From contig NZ_CP042288.1 in NCBI RefSeq assembly GCF_022559625.1, positions 1-64,000 on the forward strand: a DNA stretch of 64,000 nt. The letters run 5' to 3'. Positions within the stretch are counted from its first letter, which is position 1. Each line of letters opens with the position of its first letter. Below the pieces are notes generated by a model that was not told the DNA's origin, did no database searches, and saw only the letters and a program-made list of their open reading frames with translations. The position numbers and the translations under genes were made by a program. Shown piece after piece: positions 54,950-63,197 of the stretch. The DNA comes from Aquisalinus flavus. Lineage in GTDB: Bacteria; Pseudomonadota; Alphaproteobacteria; Caulobacterales; Parvularculaceae.

Positions 54950-55165
54950 ATGGAAAACCGCATGCGCGTGATGCGCGCCGAGAGACGGTGGAGCCAGGAG
55001 GCGCTCGGCGAGCGGGTTGGCGTTTCCCGCCAGGCGATCAACGCTGTGGAGACCGGCAAGCACGATCCGTCCCTGATGCTGGCCTTCAAGATCGCGCTGG
55101 CTTTCGAGTGCCGTATCGAGGAAGTGTTCGATCCGCAGCTGGGTGAAGAGAAGGCGGCGGAATAG
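54950..55165 (+). CDS. short XRE-family helix-turn-helix regulator
   Basis: A 71-residue DNA-binding protein, essentially one Cro/CI-type domain: MRVMRAERRWSQEALGERVG followed by the recognition helix SRQAINAVETGKHDPS and LAFKIALAFECRIEEVFD. It lacks an effector domain. Being the last gene of the hydrolase operon, it is the best candidate to bind the two TGTCA-N8-TGACA operators and repress its own transcript. Confidence 0.88.
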   Translation: MENRMRVMRAERRWSQEALGERVGVSRQAINAVETGKHDPSLMLAFKIALAFECRIEEVFDPQLGEEKAAE

Positions 55166-55187
55166 GTGTTACCGGATTCATACTTCA

Positions 55188-55205
55188 CTTGATATACGTA
55201 TCAAG
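55188..55205 (+). promoter_or_regulatory. higBA operator palindrome
   Basis: CTTGATATACGTATCAAG has perfect 7-base arms around TACG, 18 bases before the higB start. A further half-site-like GATACAT follows. HigA antitoxins typically repress their operon through such palindromes. Confidence 0.65.
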
Positions 55206-55223
55206 GCGTGATACATAGCTCGA

Positions 55224-55505
55224 ATGATCCGGACGCTGAAAGGCAAGTTTGCCCTCGCTATCGGCTCTGGCAATCGGGCAAAGGGCTTTCCTGCCGATCT
55301 TGTCGCGCGAGCCGAGAACCGGCTTGCCATGATCGATGCCGCAGTTGTGTTGGATGATTTACGCTCGCCGCCGGGAAACCGGTTGGAGGCCTTGAGCGGA
55401 AACAGGCAGGGACAGCATTCGATCAGGATCAATGACCAGTGGAGGATCTGCTTTGTCTGGTCCGATGGCGGTGCGGAGGATGTGGAAATTGTCGATTATC
55501 ACTGA
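55224..55505 (+). CDS. higB: HigB-type toxin (RelE/ParE superfamily)
   Basis: A 93-residue toxin, the first gene of a higBA pair (toxin first is the usual Hig order). DLRSPPGNRLEALSGNRQGQ and the ending SIRINDQWRICFVW...DVEIVDYH are HigB hallmarks. HigB cleaves mRNA on the ribosome. HigA is encoded 9 bases downstream, and an operator palindrome lies upstream. The sequence is full-length, so it is probably active. Confidence 0.93.
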   Translation: MIRTLKGKFALAIGSGNRAKGFPADLVARAENRLAMIDAAVVLDDLRSPPGNRLEALSGNRQGQHSIRINDQWRICFVWSDGGAEDVEIVDYH

Positions 55506-55514
55506 GGTAAAGTC

Positions 55515-55811
55515 ATGAGTATCCTGAAAATCGCCGTTCATCCTGGCCGTATCCTGCGTGAGGAGTATCTCGAGCCGCTCGAGTTGTCTTCCGGCAAGCT
55601 GGCCAAGGTGCTGGGCGTGCCGCGCACCCGTATTGAACGGCTGGTGAAAGAAGAAACCTCGATTACGACGGATACGGCTCTGCGTCTGGGTAAGGCCCTG
55701 AAAACCACGCCGGAATTCTGGATCAATCTGCAAACCGCCTATGACCTTGCTGTCGCCGACAAGTCTGTTGTGACCGGCATCAAGCCGATCAACCGGAATG
55801 AAGCAGCCTGA
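55515..55811 (+). CDS. higA: HigA antitoxin
   Basis: A 98-residue HigA: VHPGRILREEYLEPLELS (8-25) then an XRE helix-turn-helix (KLAKVLGVPRTRIERLVKEE) and the usual RLGKALKTTPEFWINLQTAYDL. It neutralises HigB and represses the operon. The ATG follows a GAGGTAAAG site. Confidence 0.93.
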   Translation: MSILKIAVHPGRILREEYLEPLELSSGKLAKVLGVPRTRIERLVKEETSITTDTALRLGKALKTTPEFWINLQTAYDLAVADKSVVTGIKPINRNEAA

Positions 55812-55820
55812 TTTCTGAAC

Positions 55821-56960
55821 CTACCCGAACAGATCGCCCTGGCCCGTCACGCTGGCGGGCACGCGGAACCTTGTCGTGTCGAGCGGCACGCGGTCGCGGC
55901 CATTGGCAAGGCCGGTGCGCTCCAGCACCTTGTTGTAGCGCGTCATCATCAGCTTGGCGAAGACGCCCTTCACCTCGGCGCCGCGCGACCAGTGCGGGTC
56001 GTAATCGCGCCCGCCATTCATTTCGCGGATATGGCGCATGATGCGGTTGGCCCGGGTCGGCGCGAAAGTCTCCAGCCATTCCTGGAACAGGGGCGAGACC
56101 TCCAGCGGCAGGCGCAGGATCGTATAGGCGCAATAGGTCGCGCCGGCGTCCGCCGCCTTTTCGATGATCGTCTCCATTTCTGAATCATTCAGCCCGGGGA
56201 TCATCGGCCCGGTCATGATGCCGGTGGTGATGCCGGCATCGACGAGGCGCTTCAGCGCATCGAAGCGGCGCGCGGGCGTCGGCGCGCGCGGCTCCATCGC
56301 CCGGGCGAGTTTCCGGTCCTCCGTCGTGATCGAGATCATGCAGCGGGTCAGGTTCTTCTCCCCCATGGGCGCGAGGATATCGAGGTCGCGGATGATCAGG
56401 TCCGACTTGGTCAGGACCGAGACCGGGTGATTGAAATTCGACAGCACACCGAGGATCCGGCGCATGACGAGATAATGCCGCTCGATCGGCTGGTAGGCAT
56501 CGGTATTGGTGCCAATGGCGATGGGGCGCAGCGTGTAGTTCGGGTGCGACAGTTCCTTGACCAGGAGCTTGTCGGCGTCCGGCTTGGCGAACAGCCTCGT
56601 CTCGAAATCGAGGCCGGGCGACAGGCCCATATAGGCGTGGGTCGGGCGCGCGAAACAATAGATGCAGCCATGCTCGCAGCCGCGATAGGGATTGATCGAG
56701 CGGTCGAAGCCGACATAGGGCGAATTGTTGAACGTGACGATCTTGCGCGGCGTCTCGTGGGTGATGTGGGTCTTGACCGGTTCCGGCAGGCCGTCCTCGC
56801 CATCTGCGCTCCAGCCATCGTCGAACTCCTCCCGTTTTTCGCTTTCATAGCGACCGGAAGAATTAGACCGCGCGCCACGCCCCTTCTCCCGAAGCGGCGG
56901 CGTCCCCCCTTGGGCGGGTGTGGTCGGGGGGCGGAAGGTAAGGGGCGTAGCGCGGGCCAT
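55821..56960 (-). CDS. PA0069-family radical SAM protein
   Basis: A 379-residue protein related to spore photoproduct lyase. The 4Fe-4S motif is CX3CX2C (Cys95, Cys99, Cys102 in YRGCEHGCIYCFAR). FNNSPYVGFDRSINPYRGC and the later GTNTDAYQPIER and TGPMIPGLNDSEM segments define the PA0069-like subgroup. A basic, disordered N-terminus of about 60 residues precedes the domain. The reaction is not known. It converges with higA 9 bases away. Confidence 0.9.
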   Translation of the reverse strand: MARATPLTFRPPTTPAQGGTPPLREKGRGARSNSSGRYESEKREEFDDGWSADGEDGLPEPVKTHITHETPRKIVTFNNSPYVGFDRSINPYRGCEHGCIYCFARPTHAYMGLSPGLDFETRLFAKPDADKLLVKELSHPNYTLRPIAIGTNTDAYQPIERHYLVMRRILGVLSNFNHPVSVLTKSDLIIRDLDILAPMGEKNLTRCMISITTEDRKLARAMEPRAPTPARRFDALKRLVDAGITTGIMTGPMIPGLNDSEMETIIEKAADAGATYCAYTILRLPLEVSPLFQEWLETFAPTRANRIMRHIREMNGGRDYDPHWSRGAEVKGVFAKLMMTRYNKVLERTGLANGRDRVPLDTTRFRVPASVTGQGDLFG

Positions 56961-57109
56961 AACCAGACGATATCACCGCAAAAGAACAAATCAAGAACAT
57001 TTTTCATGCTTTGTTCCCATGGTTTTCCACAGCAAATCCACACCCTCTCCACAGCTTCTCCCCAGGAACGGTCCTTGCCCGCCGCCGCGTAACCCGGCAG
57101 GAAAGGGGG

Positions 57110-57805
57110 ATGATTTCCGTTGTTATCCCCACGCTCAACGCCGCCGCTACCCTGCCGGCCTGTCTCGCGGCGCTGCTGCCGGCGACGGTCGACGGGCTGG
57201 TCAGGCAGGTGATCATATCCGATGGCGGGTCCACTGACGAAACGGCCGCCATCGCCGGGGAGGCCGGGGCCGATGTCGTCTTGGGGCAGAAGGGCCGCGG
57301 CCCGCAGCTCGCCGTCGGGGCACAGCAGGCGCGGGCCGACTGGCTGTTGTTCCTGCATGCCGACACGGTGTTGCAGCCGGGCTGGGAACAGGCGGCAGAG
57401 GCGTTCATGGGCCATTCCAGCACGCGGGAGGGCGGGCTCCAGAGAGCCGGCTATTTCCGGTTCCGGCTCGATGACCGCAAGGCCGGGGCGCGGCTGGTTG
57501 AGGCGGGCGTCGCCCTGCGCTGCCGCCTGCTACGGCTGCCCTATGGCGACCAGGGGCTGTTGATCCCCCGCGTCTTCTATGAGGCGCTGGGTGGCTATCG
57601 CCCGATGCCGATGATGGAGGATGTCGATCTCGTCGACCGCATCAAGAAAGAGGGCACGCTGACGGCGATCCCGGCGCGGGCGGTCACCTCCGCCGCGCGC
57701 TACCGCACCGATGGCTATGCCGCCCGTGTGCTGAAGAATGCCCGGTGCATCGCTGCCTACAAGCGCGGCGTGCCAGCCGAGCGGATCGCGGAGATGTACC
57801 GGTGA
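57110..57805 (+). CDS. family 2-type glycosyltransferase (TIGR04283-like)
   Basis: A 231-residue GT-A fold enzyme. ISVVIPTLNAAATLPACLAAL is the nucleotide-sugar-binding start, IISDGGSTDET follows, and FLHADT is the DXD-like metal site. PYGDQGLLIPR and MMEDVDLVDRIK are family marks. ATG 57110 has AAAGGGGG upstream. Its stop overlaps the start of a second transferase (GTGA). The pair is a known arrangement of uncertain function, possibly in lipid or surface glycan synthesis. Confidence 0.88.
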   Translation: MISVVIPTLNAAATLPACLAALLPATVDGLVRQVIISDGGSTDETAAIAGEAGADVVLGQKGRGPQLAVGAQQARADWLLFLHADTVLQPGWEQAAEAFMGHSSTREGGLQRAGYFRFRLDDRKAGARLVEAGVALRCRLLRLPYGDQGLLIPRVFYEALGGYRPMPMMEDVDLVDRIKKEGTLTAIPARAVTSAARYRTDGYAARVLKNARCIAAYKRGVPAERIAEMYR

Positions 57806-58482
57806 GCCCTTTAAGCCAAAGGGGGACCCTGGTCATCTTCGTCAAGGCACCAATGGTGGGGCGGGCGAAGACGCGCCTTGCCGCCGGGATCGGGTCGGCG
57901 CGGGCGGTCAGTTTCTATCGTCAGTCAACGGATATACTGGTGAAGCGGCTGGGGAGCGATCCGCGCTGGCGCACGGTGCTGGCGGTCGACCCGCCCGCCG
58001 CCACCGGGCGCGGCTGGTTGCATTTGTGGCCGCCGCATCTGCAGCGGGTGGCGCAAGGCAGGGGAAACCTCGGCCAGCGCCTGCGCGATGTGCTGAAGGC
58101 GATACCGCTTGGGCCGGTCGTCATCATCGGGTCGGACGCGCCGCAGGTCAGCCGCGATCACATCGCGCGGGCCTTTCACCTGCTCAGGCATCATGACGCC
58201 GTGGCCGGCCCGGCGGCGGATGGCGGCTACTGGCTGATCGGGCTGAAGCGGCTGAAGGCAGCGCCGGGGGCGTTCCTTGATGTACGCTGGTCCGGCGAAC
58301 ACGCGCTGGCCGACACGCTGGCAAGCCTGCCGCAGGGCTTTTCCGTCGCACGGCTGCCGGTACTGCGCGATGTCGATGAGGCAGGGGATCTCGATGACAG
58401 GATCCTGCTGCGGAGTATCAGACGGAAGCCTTGTCCGTCGTCTTTCCTCCCGCCTTCTCCCCGTGGGGCAGGCGGGAATTGA
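57802..58482 (+). CDS. TIGR04282/DUF2064 family glycosyltransferase
   Basis: A 226-residue protein with a nucleotidyltransferase-like fold. LVIFVKAPMVGRAKTRLAAGIG (about 11-32) is the family opening, followed by VVIIGSDAPQVSRDHIARAF (metal-binding SDAP) and GPAADGGYWLIGL. The start is GTG with GGAG upstream and a GTGA overlap with the previous gene, so translation is coupled. The C-terminal 65 bases overlap the convergent MATE gene, and the last ~20 residues there look non-conserved. Confidence 0.88.
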   Translation: MSPLSQRGTLVIFVKAPMVGRAKTRLAAGIGSARAVSFYRQSTDILVKRLGSDPRWRTVLAVDPPAATGRGWLHLWPPHLQRVAQGRGNLGQRLRDVLKAIPLGPVVIIGSDAPQVSRDHIARAFHLLRHHDAVAGPAADGGYWLIGLKRLKAAPGAFLDVRWSGEHALADTLASLPQGFSVARLPVLRDVDEAGDLDDRILLRSIRRKPCPSSFLPPSPRGAGGN

Positions 58483-59884
58483 TCAGCCAGGCGGCGAGCG
58501 CCCCGGCGACGAGCCAGGACAGCGGTGCGGCGAGGAACACGCCGGTCGGCCCGTCGATCCCCGGTATCAGCCCGCGCGACAGGACCCAGGCCGCGCCGAT
58601 ATAGACGATCAGAAAGCGCACGGCGCTCATCATCGCGGCGAGGTTCGGATGGCCGAGCGGGTTGAGCACGCCAAGCCCGGCATAGAACAGCCCGGCAAAG
58701 ACGAAGCCGATGCCGGTCAGCATCAGGAACTGGTCGGTGCTCGCAATGATGTCCGGATGGTCCGAGAACAGCCGCCCGATATCACCGCCGAAACAGGCGA
58801 GCACGGTCATGGCGAAGAGGCCCCACAAGACCGCAAACCGCCAGATCCAGCGCTCGGCCTGTTCCAGCCGTTCCGGCTTTTTCGCGCCGGCATTCTGGCC
58901 GATGAACGGGCCGATACCCTGTTGCAGGGCGAAGAACGGGATCAGCATCAGCGTTTCGATGCGCGAGCCGACGGTGAAACCGGCGACCGCCTCCGGGCCA
59001 TACTGGGCGAGGATGCGCACGATGGCGGCGGTCGCCAGCGGCGAGACCAGCTGGGCGATGGTGGCGGGCACGGAGAAGCGCAGGATCGAGCCGACATGGC
59101 GCGGCAGGGCCTGGACCGAGCGCCAGGAAATCTCCATCACCTTTTCGTGGAAGCCGAGATACCAGACCGCGGCGATGACGATGGTGAAGCGCGCGGCAAT
59201 GGTCGCCCAGGCAGCCCCGGCCATGCCCATCTCGGGAAAGCCGAGCCAGCCGAACACCAGCACCGGCGAGATTACTGCATTGATGAAGGCGGCAACGACC
59301 ATCATGATCGACGGGATCAGCGCCTCGCCATTGGCGCGGATCAGCGAATTGGCGACGATCGGCGAGACCAGGAAGATCAGGCCCATATACCAGACGTCCA
59401 TATACTGATCGACATAGGGCATGAGGGTTTCCGGCGTGCCGAGCAGGCGGAAGACCGGGTCGGAGATCACCTGCATCAGCACGGTCATGAACAGCGAATA
59501 GCCGATGACGAGGGTCATGGTGTTCGCCGTCAGCCGCCGGGCGCGGGGCATGTTGCCTTCGCCGATGGCGCGCGAGACGACCGACTGTGCGCCGAAGCCG
59601 AGGCCGATGGCGAACGCCCCCATGAAGAAGATCACCGGAAAGCAGAAGCCGATGGCGGCGAGCGGCTCGGCGCCGAGCATGCCGATATAGAATGTGTCGA
59701 CAATGTTGAAGGCGATGATCGAGAACAGCCCCATCGACATCGGCCAGGACAGCCGCCAAAGGGTCCAGCCGACCGGCCCGCCCGTCAACCGGCCCTGCAC
59801 ATGCTCTGTGCCCCTTGGCGAGGAAGCGGGCGGGGGCGGTGATGTGTCATTGCTGGGGGAGGGGATGGAAGGCTGGCGGGTCAT
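58418..59884 (-). CDS. MATE family efflux transporter
   Basis: A 488-residue, 12-helix MATE transporter. The opening LWRLSWPMSMGLFSIIAFNIVDTFYIGMLG is the NorM-type first helix, and GLGFGAQSVVSRAIGEGNMPRARR is the conserved loop after helix 2; the same pattern repeats in the second half (FFALQQGIGPFIGQNAGAKKPER). It should export drugs or metabolites against Na+ or H+. The N-terminus is a Pro/Ser-rich tail. Its end overlaps the glycosyltransferase gene by 65 bases. A second MATE gene begins at 63790. Confidence 0.92.
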   Translation of the reverse strand: MTRQPSIPSPSNDTSPPPPASSPRGTEHVQGRLTGGPVGWTLWRLSWPMSMGLFSIIAFNIVDTFYIGMLGAEPLAAIGFCFPVIFFMGAFAIGLGFGAQSVVSRAIGEGNMPRARRLTANTMTLVIGYSLFMTVLMQVISDPVFRLLGTPETLMPYVDQYMDVWYMGLIFLVSPIVANSLIRANGEALIPSIMMVVAAFINAVISPVLVFGWLGFPEMGMAGAAWATIAARFTIVIAAVWYLGFHEKVMEISWRSVQALPRHVGSILRFSVPATIAQLVSPLATAAIVRILAQYGPEAVAGFTVGSRIETLMLIPFFALQQGIGPFIGQNAGAKKPERLEQAERWIWRFAVLWGLFAMTVLACFGGDIGRLFSDHPDIIASTDQFLMLTGIGFVFAGLFYAGLGVLNPLGHPNLAAMMSAVRFLIVYIGAAWVLSRGLIPGIDGPTGVFLAAPLSWLVAGALAAWLINSRLPHGEKAGGKTTDKASV

Positions 59885-60038
59885 TGGCTGCCATATACGC
59901 CCCGCCGGTCGCTTTAGCCACAGCCCGAGCGCACAAACGCGCGATCAGCAGGTGCTGCAAACGCTCCCTGCTCATCCCGCTTGCCGTGTGGCGTGGATGG
60001 TCCACATTCTCCATAGCAATCAGCAGGAGGGATTTATC

Positions 60039-61049
60039 ATGACCACGATCAATGCATGGGCCGCGAAGGAAGCGGGCGCGAAGCTCGAACCGTTCACCTA
60101 TGAGACCGGCGAGCTTGGCTCCGACGAGGTGGAGGTTGATGTGACCAGCTGCGGTATCTGCCATTCCGACCTGTCGATGCTGAACAATGAGTGGGGCATG
60201 GCGAAATATCCGTTCGTGCCGGGCCATGAGGTGATCGGCACGGTCGCGAAGATCGGCAGCGCGGTGAAGGGGCTGAAGGAAGGCCAGACCGTCGGCGTCG
60301 GCTGGATGGCGCATTCCTGCCTGCACTGCCATCAATGCCTGTCGGGCGAGCAGCATCACTGTCCTGAGGCGATCGGCACCATCGTCGGCCGCCATGGCGG
60401 TTTCGCCGACAAGGTCCGCGCCCAGGCCGCCTGGACCGTTCCGCTGCCTGACGGCATTACGCCGGAAGAGGCAGGCCCCCTGTTCTGCGGCGGTGTCACC
60501 GTGTTCTCGCCGATCGTCGATTATGGCGTGAAGCCGACCGACCGGGTCGGTGTCGTCGGCATTGGCGGGCTCGGCCACATGGCGCTGAAATTCCTCAAGG
60601 CCTGGGGCTGCGAGGTCTGGGCCTTCACGACCAGCCCCGACAAGGAAGAGGAAGCAAAGCGCCTCGGCGCGCACAAGGTCGCCAATACCCGCGACAAGGA
60701 GGCGCTGAAAGAACTCGCCGGCAAGTTCGACTTCATCCTGTCGACAGTGAACGTGCCGCTGCCCTATGGCGATTACATCGGCGCGCTCGCCCCGCGCGGC
60801 CGGTTCGTGACCGTCGGTGCCATGGTGTCGGAACCGATGGCGGTGCCGGCCTTCTCGCTGATCGCCGGGGCAAAACTCGTCGGCGGGTCGGATATCGGTT
60901 CGCCCGCGCGCATCGCCACGATGCTGGAGTTCTGCGCCCGCCACGGCATCGCGCCGCAGACCGAGACCTATCCGATGGACAAGGTCAACGAGGCGATGGC
61001 CCATCTGGAGGAGGGCAAGGCGCGGTATCGGATCGTGCTGACGCGATAA
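60039..61049 (+). CDS. zinc-dependent alcohol dehydrogenase (YahK/CAD-like)
   Basis: A 336-residue medium-chain dehydrogenase. Catalytic zinc ligands Cys38 (SCGICHSD) and His63 (VPGHEV) are present, and the structural zinc has Cys94, 97, 100 and 108. The cofactor motif is GIGGLGHMALKF. TSPDKEEEAKRLGA after the second strand suggests NADPH preference, as in YahK and cinnamyl-alcohol dehydrogenases that reduce aldehydes. ATG 60039 has a strong AGGAGGG site; longer frames extend into the divergent MATE gene. Confidence 0.92.
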   Translation: MTTINAWAAKEAGAKLEPFTYETGELGSDEVEVDVTSCGICHSDLSMLNNEWGMAKYPFVPGHEVIGTVAKIGSAVKGLKEGQTVGVGWMAHSCLHCHQCLSGEQHHCPEAIGTIVGRHGGFADKVRAQAAWTVPLPDGITPEEAGPLFCGGVTVFSPIVDYGVKPTDRVGVVGIGGLGHMALKFLKAWGCEVWAFTTSPDKEEEAKRLGAHKVANTRDKEALKELAGKFDFILSTVNVPLPYGDYIGALAPRGRFVTVGAMVSEPMAVPAFSLIAGAKLVGGSDIGSPARIATMLEFCARHGIAPQTETYPMDKVNEAMAHLEEGKARYRIVLTR

Positions 61050-61116
61050 TTTTCCGGTAGGGAACTTTCCTGAAACAGGGCTGTTAAATTGTGGTTCATT
61101 AAAAGGAGAACGGGCT

Positions 61117-61260
61117 ATGTCTATTTTTTCAAACAAATTGTCCTTGCTGGCCGCCTTGTTTCTGATGTTCGGCGCAACCGCCTGCAACACCATCGAAGGT
61201 ATGGGTGAAGATGCAGAAGCGGCTGGCGACGCTGCCGAGGATGCGACTGACGGCGAATAA
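61117..61260 (+). CDS. entericidin-like small lipoprotein
   Basis: A 47-residue lipoprotein with AAAAGGAG at good spacing. A hydrophobic signal ends at lipobox GATAC (Cys23), followed by NTIEGMGEDAEAAGDAAEDA, which closely follows the entericidin A/B pattern (Asn-Thr, Gly-Glu, Ala-rich amphipathic helix). In E. coli these peptides form a toxin/antidote pair linked to stress lysis; only one copy is present here. A strong terminator follows. Confidence 0.8.
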   Translation: MSIFSNKLSLLAALFLMFGATACNTIEGMGEDAEAAGDAAEDATDGE

Positions 61261-61285
61261 CGCCTGATCGAATGAGAGAGAGAAG

Positions 61286-61321
61286 AAGCGGCATCGGGCC
61301 CGGGTCCGGTGCCGCTTTTTT
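61286..61321 (+). terminator. terminator after the entericidin-like gene
   Basis: AAGCGGCATCGG, loop GCCCGGGT, CCGGTGCCGCTT and six T. A 12-bp stem with one G-T pair. Confidence 0.92.
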
Positions 61322-61384
61322 GTGGGACAGCGACAGCTGCGCCACGCGATTGCCCGGATCATGCGATCGGGTATGATCGCGGCC

Positions 61385-62566
61385 ATGAAACTCCTGCTCA
61401 AACTGCTTGGCGGGCTCGCCGTCTTTCTCATACTGGGTACGCTTGTCGTTTACTGGTTCGTGCTGCCCGGCATCGCGACAAATGCCGACCGCGATATGAA
61501 CCCGGTCGTCGCACATGCGCCCTATGACATCGCGCCGGATGCGGCCGCGCTGCACCGGACGCTGAACGTCGCCGACCTGCATGCCGATACGCTGCTATGG
61601 ATGCGCGACCCGCGGCAGCGCCATGATTTTGGCCAGACCGACCTGCCGCGCCTGCGCGAGGGGGCGGTGGCTTTGCAGGTCTTCTCCACCGTGACCAAGA
61701 GCCCGAGCGGGCTGAATTACGAGACCAACGAGGCAGGCTCGGATGACATCACCCTGCTTGCCATTGCCCAGCACTGGCCAATGCGCACCTGGGGGTCGAT
61801 CTATGAGCGCGCCGCCTATCAGGCGCAGCGGCTGCAGGAGATCGAGCGCGACGACGAGACTTTCTTCATCATCCGCACACGTGGTGATCTTGCGGCCATG
61901 CTTGCCGCCCGGCAGGACAACAGGGCCGTCATGGGCGGACTTCTGGCGATGGAAGGCGCCCATCCGCTGGAGGGTGAACTCGCCAATGTGGACAGGCTGT
62001 TCGGCGAGGGCTTCCGCATGATGGGGCTGCAGCATTTCTTCGATAACGAGCTGGGCGGCTCGCTCCACGGCATCTCCAATGACGGGCTGACCGGGTTCGG
62101 CCGCGCCGCCGTCGCGCGCGCGCTGGAACTGGGCATGGTGATCGATGTCGCCCGTTCATCGCCGGCTGTGGTGGAAGATGTGCTGGCGATGACAGATGCA
62201 CCGCTGGTCGTCTCCCATACCGGCATCAAGTCATATTGCGAGACCAAGCGGAACATTCCAGACGAGTTGATGGCGCGGATCGCGGCGGGTGGCGGGCTCA
62301 TCGGCATCGGCTATTGGGAGGACGTGACCTGCGACGCCTCACCGCTCGGCATTGCCAATGTCATCTTCTATGCCGTGGAAAAATTCGGCGTCGATCATGT
62401 CGCCCTGGGATCGGATTTCGATGGCACGGTGACGACGGAACTCGACACATCGGAGCTGGCGGCGATAACGGACCGTCTCTTGTATCTCGGCATGACTACG
62501 GAGGATATCCGCAAGGTCATGGGCGACAACGTGCTGCGCTATCTGTCTGAAAACCTGCCCGAATAG
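61385..62566 (+). CDS. membrane dipeptidase (renal dipeptidase family, M19)
   Basis: A 393-residue zinc peptidase with an N-terminal membrane anchor (about residues 6-28). The M19 metal site is visible: HxD in NVADLHADTL, the bridging Glu in AMEGAHPLEGE, His in VVSHTG, and Asp in LGSDFDG. It hydrolyses dipeptides, including D-amino acid dipeptides, on the outer face of the membrane. The start is uncertain (ATG 61385 or 61373); neither has a strong ribosome binding site. It converges with the avidin-like gene. Confidence 0.88.
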   Translation: MKLLLKLLGGLAVFLILGTLVVYWFVLPGIATNADRDMNPVVAHAPYDIAPDAAALHRTLNVADLHADTLLWMRDPRQRHDFGQTDLPRLREGAVALQVFSTVTKSPSGLNYETNEAGSDDITLLAIAQHWPMRTWGSIYERAAYQAQRLQEIERDDETFFIIRTRGDLAAMLAARQDNRAVMGGLLAMEGAHPLEGELANVDRLFGEGFRMMGLQHFFDNELGGSLHGISNDGLTGFGRAAVARALELGMVIDVARSSPAVVEDVLAMTDAPLVVSHTGIKSYCETKRNIPDELMARIAAGGGLIGIGYWEDVTCDASPLGIANVIFYAVEKFGVDHVALGSDFDGTVTTELDTSELAAITDRLLYLGMTTEDIRKVMGDNVLRYLSENLPE

Positions 62567-62575
62567 GCAGCGTGT

Positions 62576-63025
62576 CTAATCTGAAACTACCGGCACGAAG
62601 ACATCGGTCCCCGTCAGTTGATGGTCCCAGTCGTAATCGCCATGGGAACGGGTCAGGTGCCAGATGGTCTCGATGGTCGGGACGCCGTCGAGTATCCGGC
62701 AGGTGCCTGACCAGGCCGAGACACTGCCATAGGGCGTGAAGCGGACCGAAAAGGTCAGGGCCGGAACGACATCGTCCGCCCTGTCCGGCTCGCTTTCCAC
62801 GACCCAGCCGGTGAGCGCGAAGGCTTCTCCCGCCGTGCCGGATGGTGAGGTAAACTGGCCACGAAGATGGCCGGAAATGTCTTCAACCTCCGTGATGATG
62901 AGCGTCGGCGACCCGTTGATTGCATTGGTCCATTCGCCGGTCAGGCTGTCGCAATCGGCGGCAAGCGCAGGTATCGAGAGAATGCCTGTCAGCGCCATGC
63001 CCGAAAAGAGACTGATAATACGCAT
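62576..63025 (-). CDS. secreted avidin/streptavidin-family biotin-binding protein
   Basis: A 149-residue protein with a signal peptide cut near ALA (residues 20-22), leaving about 127 residues, the size of core streptavidin. It follows the avidin barrel: LTGEWTN, SGHLRGQF, FALTGWV, SAWSGTC, TIWHLT and a final LTGTDVF. By manual alignment, biotin contacts of streptavidin map as Asn34 (N23), Ser39 (S27), Ser60 (S45), Ser101 (S88), Ser103 (T90), Trp105 (W92), Trp122 (W108), Trp133 (W120) and Asp141 (D128). Tyr43 becomes Phe58 and Trp79 becomes Phe96. Cys25 and Cys109 may form a disulfide. ATG 63025 is used; GTG 63034 overlaps the stop of an upstream 28-codon ORF. Confidence 0.85.
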   Translation of the reverse strand: MRIISLFSGMALTGILSIPALAADCDSLTGEWTNAINGSPTLIITEVEDISGHLRGQFTSPSGTAGEAFALTGWVVESEPDRADDVVPALTFSVRFTPYGSVSAWSGTCRILDGVPTIETIWHLTRSHGDYDWDHQLTGTDVFVPVVSD

Positions 63026-63030
63026 ACCGG

Positions 63031-63117
63031 TCACGAGAAACGCTGCAGGCTATCCATCTGAAAGACGGGGCAAGTTTCGTTGCTGCGCGCGGTCAGGCCT
63101 GCTGCGATCTTTTTCAT
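63031..63117 (-). CDS. 28-codon ORF upstream of the avidin-like gene
   Basis: ATG at 63117 with GAGAGGA six bases upstream; the product opens MKKIAAGLTARSNETC and ends LQRFS. Its TGA overlaps GTG 63034, an alternative start of the avidin-like gene (GTGA). It may be a coupled leader peptide or chance; there is no clear signal peptide or family. Confidence 0.35.
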   Translation of the reverse strand: MKKIAAGLTARSNETCPVFQMDSLQRFS

Positions 63118-63197
63118 TATCGTCCTCTCGCTCATGCGATACCTGCACAATCCATCGAGACAATTCCGGGGAGTCGAGAAAGGCGCCGCCGGAACGT

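Noticed and set aside
55821..56960. Spore photoproduct lyase SplB
   Set aside because: The radical SAM motif is shared, but the flanking sequence fits the PA0069 subgroup found in non-sporulating bacteria.
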